Positions 5,817 to 7,470 of a stretch of DNA of 7,470 nt are shown piece after piece (position 1 is the first letter of the stretch; every line of letters begins with the position of its first letter). The stretch is taken from NCBI GenBank assembly GCA_024404335.1, contig JAKSQA010000044.1:1-7470 (forward strand), given 5' to 3'. The stretch is from Mailhella sp. (GTDB taxonomy: Bacteria; Desulfobacterota; Desulfovibrionia; Desulfovibrionales; Desulfovibrionaceae). The position numbers and the translations under genes were made by a program. Below the pieces are notes generated by a model. It worked only from the letters and a program-made list of their open reading frames with translations. It did not search any database and was not told the DNA's origin.

Positions 5817-7470
5817 AGCTCATACCTCCACGTTTGAAAGGTTCCTCGCTGTCCTGCCTCATCATGGCGACAACATCCTCAACGCTGCGGAATCCGACGT
5901 TCTCACCCGTGCGGAGACGGACACTGAAGCCCCTGTCGGCCACTTCCCTGTCTCCCACGACGAGGACATAGGGAACCTTGGCCATCTGGGCCTCGCGAAT
6001 CTTGAAGCCGAGCTTCTCATTGCGCACGTCGGTCTCCACGCGGATGCCGGCGGCGGCGAGAACGCTCTTCATTTCCTTGACATAATCCAGCTGAGCATCC
6101 GTCACATTGACGATCCTGGCCTGCACGGGAGCGAGCCAGGTCGGGAACGCACCGGCATAATGCTCGGTGAGCACGCCGATGAAGCGCTCCAGGGAGCCCA
6201 GGATGGCACGGTGCACCATGACCGGACGATGGCGCTCACCGTCCTGCCCGACGTACACGAGGTCGAAGCGTTCAGGCAGGGTGAAGTCCACCTGGATGGT
6301 GGAAAGCTGCCATTCGCGTCCGATGGCATCCGTGACCTTGATGTCGATCTTCGGGCCGTAGAACGCGCCGTCGCCTTCATTGATCTGGTATTCCTTGCCT
6401 TCCTTCTCAACGGCCTTGATCAGGGCTCCGGTCGCAACCTCCCAGGCCTCATCGGAACCGATGCTGTCCTCGGGCCTGGTGGAGATGAAGATGCGGTACT
6501 TGAACCCGAACAGGTCCATGAGGTCGGCGGAAAGGTGCATGACGCCGAGGATCTCGTTCTCAAGCTGGTCGATGCCGCAGATGATATGCGCATCATCCTG
6601 CGTGAACTGGCGCACGCGGAGCAGTCCGTGGAGAGTGCCCGACTTCTCGTGGCGGTGCACCACGCCGAGCTCGAACATGCGGACGGGAAGATCGCGGTAG
6701 CTGTGCAGGGTCTCGCCGTACATGAGCATGTGGCCCACGCAGTTCATCGGCTTCACGCCATGCACGTTCTCCTCGATTTCGGTGAAGTACATGTTCTCGC
6801 GGTAGTGGTCATAGTGGCCGGAGCGTTCCCAGAGCTCCCTGCGGAGAATCTGGGGGCCGCGGACGAGGTCGTATCCGCGCTTGAGATGCTCGCGGACAAG
6901 GAAGTCCTCGAGGATCGTGCGGAGCAGCATGCCCTTGGGCAGCCAGAAGGACATGCCGGGGGCGACGTCCTCATGGAACGAGAAGAGGCCGAGCTCCTTT
7001 CCCAGACGGCGATGGTCACGGCGCTTCGCCTCCTCGATGGCGGCCAGGTGCTCCTTGAGGGCCTTCTCGTCGGCGAATGCGGTGCCGTAGATGCGGGAAA
7101 GCATGGGGTTCTTCTCATCACCGCGCCAGTAGGCGCCGGCGACGGAGAGGAGCTTGAAGGCCTTGATGGAGGCGGTGGTGGGCACATGGGGGCCGCGGCA
7201 GAGGTCGAGGAAGCCGCCGCAGCGGTACAGGGAGACCGTGGGGGCGTCGATGCCCTCGATGATCTCGACCTTGAAGGTCTCGCCCTTCTCGCGGAAAAGC
7301 GCGATGGCGGCCTCACGGTCCATCACCGAGCGCTCGAACGGCACGGCGGCGGAGATGATGGACGCCATTTCCTTCTCAATGGCCTCGAGGTCATCCTGAG
7401 TGAACGGACGCGGAGTGTCGAAATCATAGTAGAAACCCGAGTCGATGGAAAGACCGAAGAACACCTTCAC
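5803..7470 (-). CDS. thrS: Threonine--tRNA ligase, 5'-truncated by window edge
   Basis: ThrRS charges tRNA-Thr and hydrolyses mischarged Ser-tRNA. The window shows 555 codons. The first codon read, GTG, is internal, since GFYYDFD follows at once. Compared with the E. coli enzyme about 90 N-terminal residues (the TGS domain and part of the editing domain) are missing. Visible here, in partial numbering, are the CXXXH half of the editing site (Cys91, His95), class II motif 1 (about 170-205), motif 2 with [11 protein letters not shown] (272-282), and motif 3 around [11 protein letters not shown] (420-430). The catalytic zinc ligands are Cys244 in MNCVGH, His295 in DDAHIIC and His420. The anticodon-binding domain runs from about 448 to 540 (with [20 protein letters not shown]). 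It is the first gene of the visible operon, and its last codons contain the infC ribosome binding site. Any thrS leader control would lie outside the window. Confidence 0.98.
   Translation of the reverse strand: MKVFFGLSIDSGFYYDFDTPRPFTQDDLEAIEKEMASIISAAVPFERSVMDREAAIALFREKGETFKVEIIEGIDAPTVSLYRCGGFLDLCRGPHVPTTASIKAFKLLSVAGAYWRGDEKNPMLSRIYGTAFADEKALKEHLAAIEEAKRRDHRRLGKELGLFSFHEDVAPGMSFWLPKGMLLRTILEDFLVREHLKRGYDLVRGPQILRRELWERSGHYDHYRENMYFTEIEENVHGVKPMNCVGHMLMYGETLHSYRDLPVRMFELGVVHRHEKSGTLHGLLRVRQFTQDDAHIICGIDQLENEILGVMHLSADLMDLFGFKYRIFISTRPEDSIGSDEAWEVATGALIKAVEKEGKEYQINEGDGAFYGPKIDIKVTDAIGREWQLSTIQVDFTLPERFDLVYVGQDGERHRPVMVHRAILGSLERFIGVLTEHYAGAFPTWLAPVQARIVNVTDAQLDYVKEMKSVLAAAGIRVETDVRNEKLGFKIREAQMAKVPYVLVVGDREVADRGFSVRLRTGENVGFRSVEDVVAMMRQDSEEPFKRGGMSYSFA
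5825..5829 (-). promoter_or_regulatory. infC: Ribosome binding site inside the end of thrS that decides the infC start
   Basis: GGAGG is a perfect Shine-Dalgarno core lying in the last codons of thrS. It is 8 bases from an in-frame ATA and 23 bases from the in-frame ATG at 5801. The thrS-frame ATG (5823-5821) just after it is only one base away, too close to be used. The spacing argues for initiation at ATA. The ATA sits in the middle of a 10-base palindrome, AGCTATAGCT (5820-5811). Confidence 0.65.

Noticed and set aside
5154..5837. A 227-codon plus-strand open frame opposite infC
   Set aside because: It lies over the whole of infC and its terminator, and shows only reverse-strand composition of a conserved gene.
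7468..7470. GTG at the right edge as a start codon for thrS
   Set aside because: The following residues align with an internal part of threonyl-tRNA synthetase about 90 residues in, so this is an internal Val in a truncated gene.

Overview
The window is a 7.5 kb piece of a GC-rich bacterial chromosome carrying the classic translation cluster thrS-infC-rpmI-rplT-pheS-pheT, all read on the minus strand (right to left in these coordinates). A separate gene follows it: a secreted M16 zinc peptidase, also on the minus strand, which runs off the left edge. No mobile element, CRISPR array, tRNA or rRNA gene is visible, and no gap longer than about 180 bases lacks a gene. The organism is probably Gram-negative, because the M16 protein has a signal peptide. 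The general feel of the PheT, PheS and IF3 sequences points tentatively to a deltaproteobacterium of the Desulfovibrio type. That placement is from memory of the families, not from a search.

Layout in transcription order. thrS (right edge to 5803) lacks about 90 N-terminal residues because the window cuts it. infC follows with an overlap or an almost zero gap. A perfect hairpin plus T-run ends infC. A 179-base spacer then holds a promoter-like sequence and leads to rpmI (L35). A structured 103-base spacer leads to rplT (L20). A strong 11-bp hairpin plus T-run sits between rplT and pheS, and pheS-pheT follow closely spaced. A third hairpin plus T-run closes the operon after pheT. The M16 gene then starts with its own ribosome binding site.

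The genes make two aminoacyl-tRNA synthetases (threonyl, and both subunits of phenylalanyl), initiation factor IF3 and two large-subunit ribosomal proteins, so the locus is core housekeeping. The control regions are the interesting part. The best candidate is an AUA start codon for infC, placed 8 bases after a perfect GGAGG inside the end of thrS, whereas the first in-frame AUG has no ribosome binding site. This would match the known use of rare IF3-sensitive start codons for IF3 autoregulation. The intrinsic terminators after infC and rplT divide the cluster into three units. Because almost no DNA lies between the rplT terminator and pheS, that terminator looks like an attenuator for pheST. 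PheS carries two exact CXXCXGXG knuckles of the DnaJ kind. I see no sign of an undescribed system such as a defence or mobile module.
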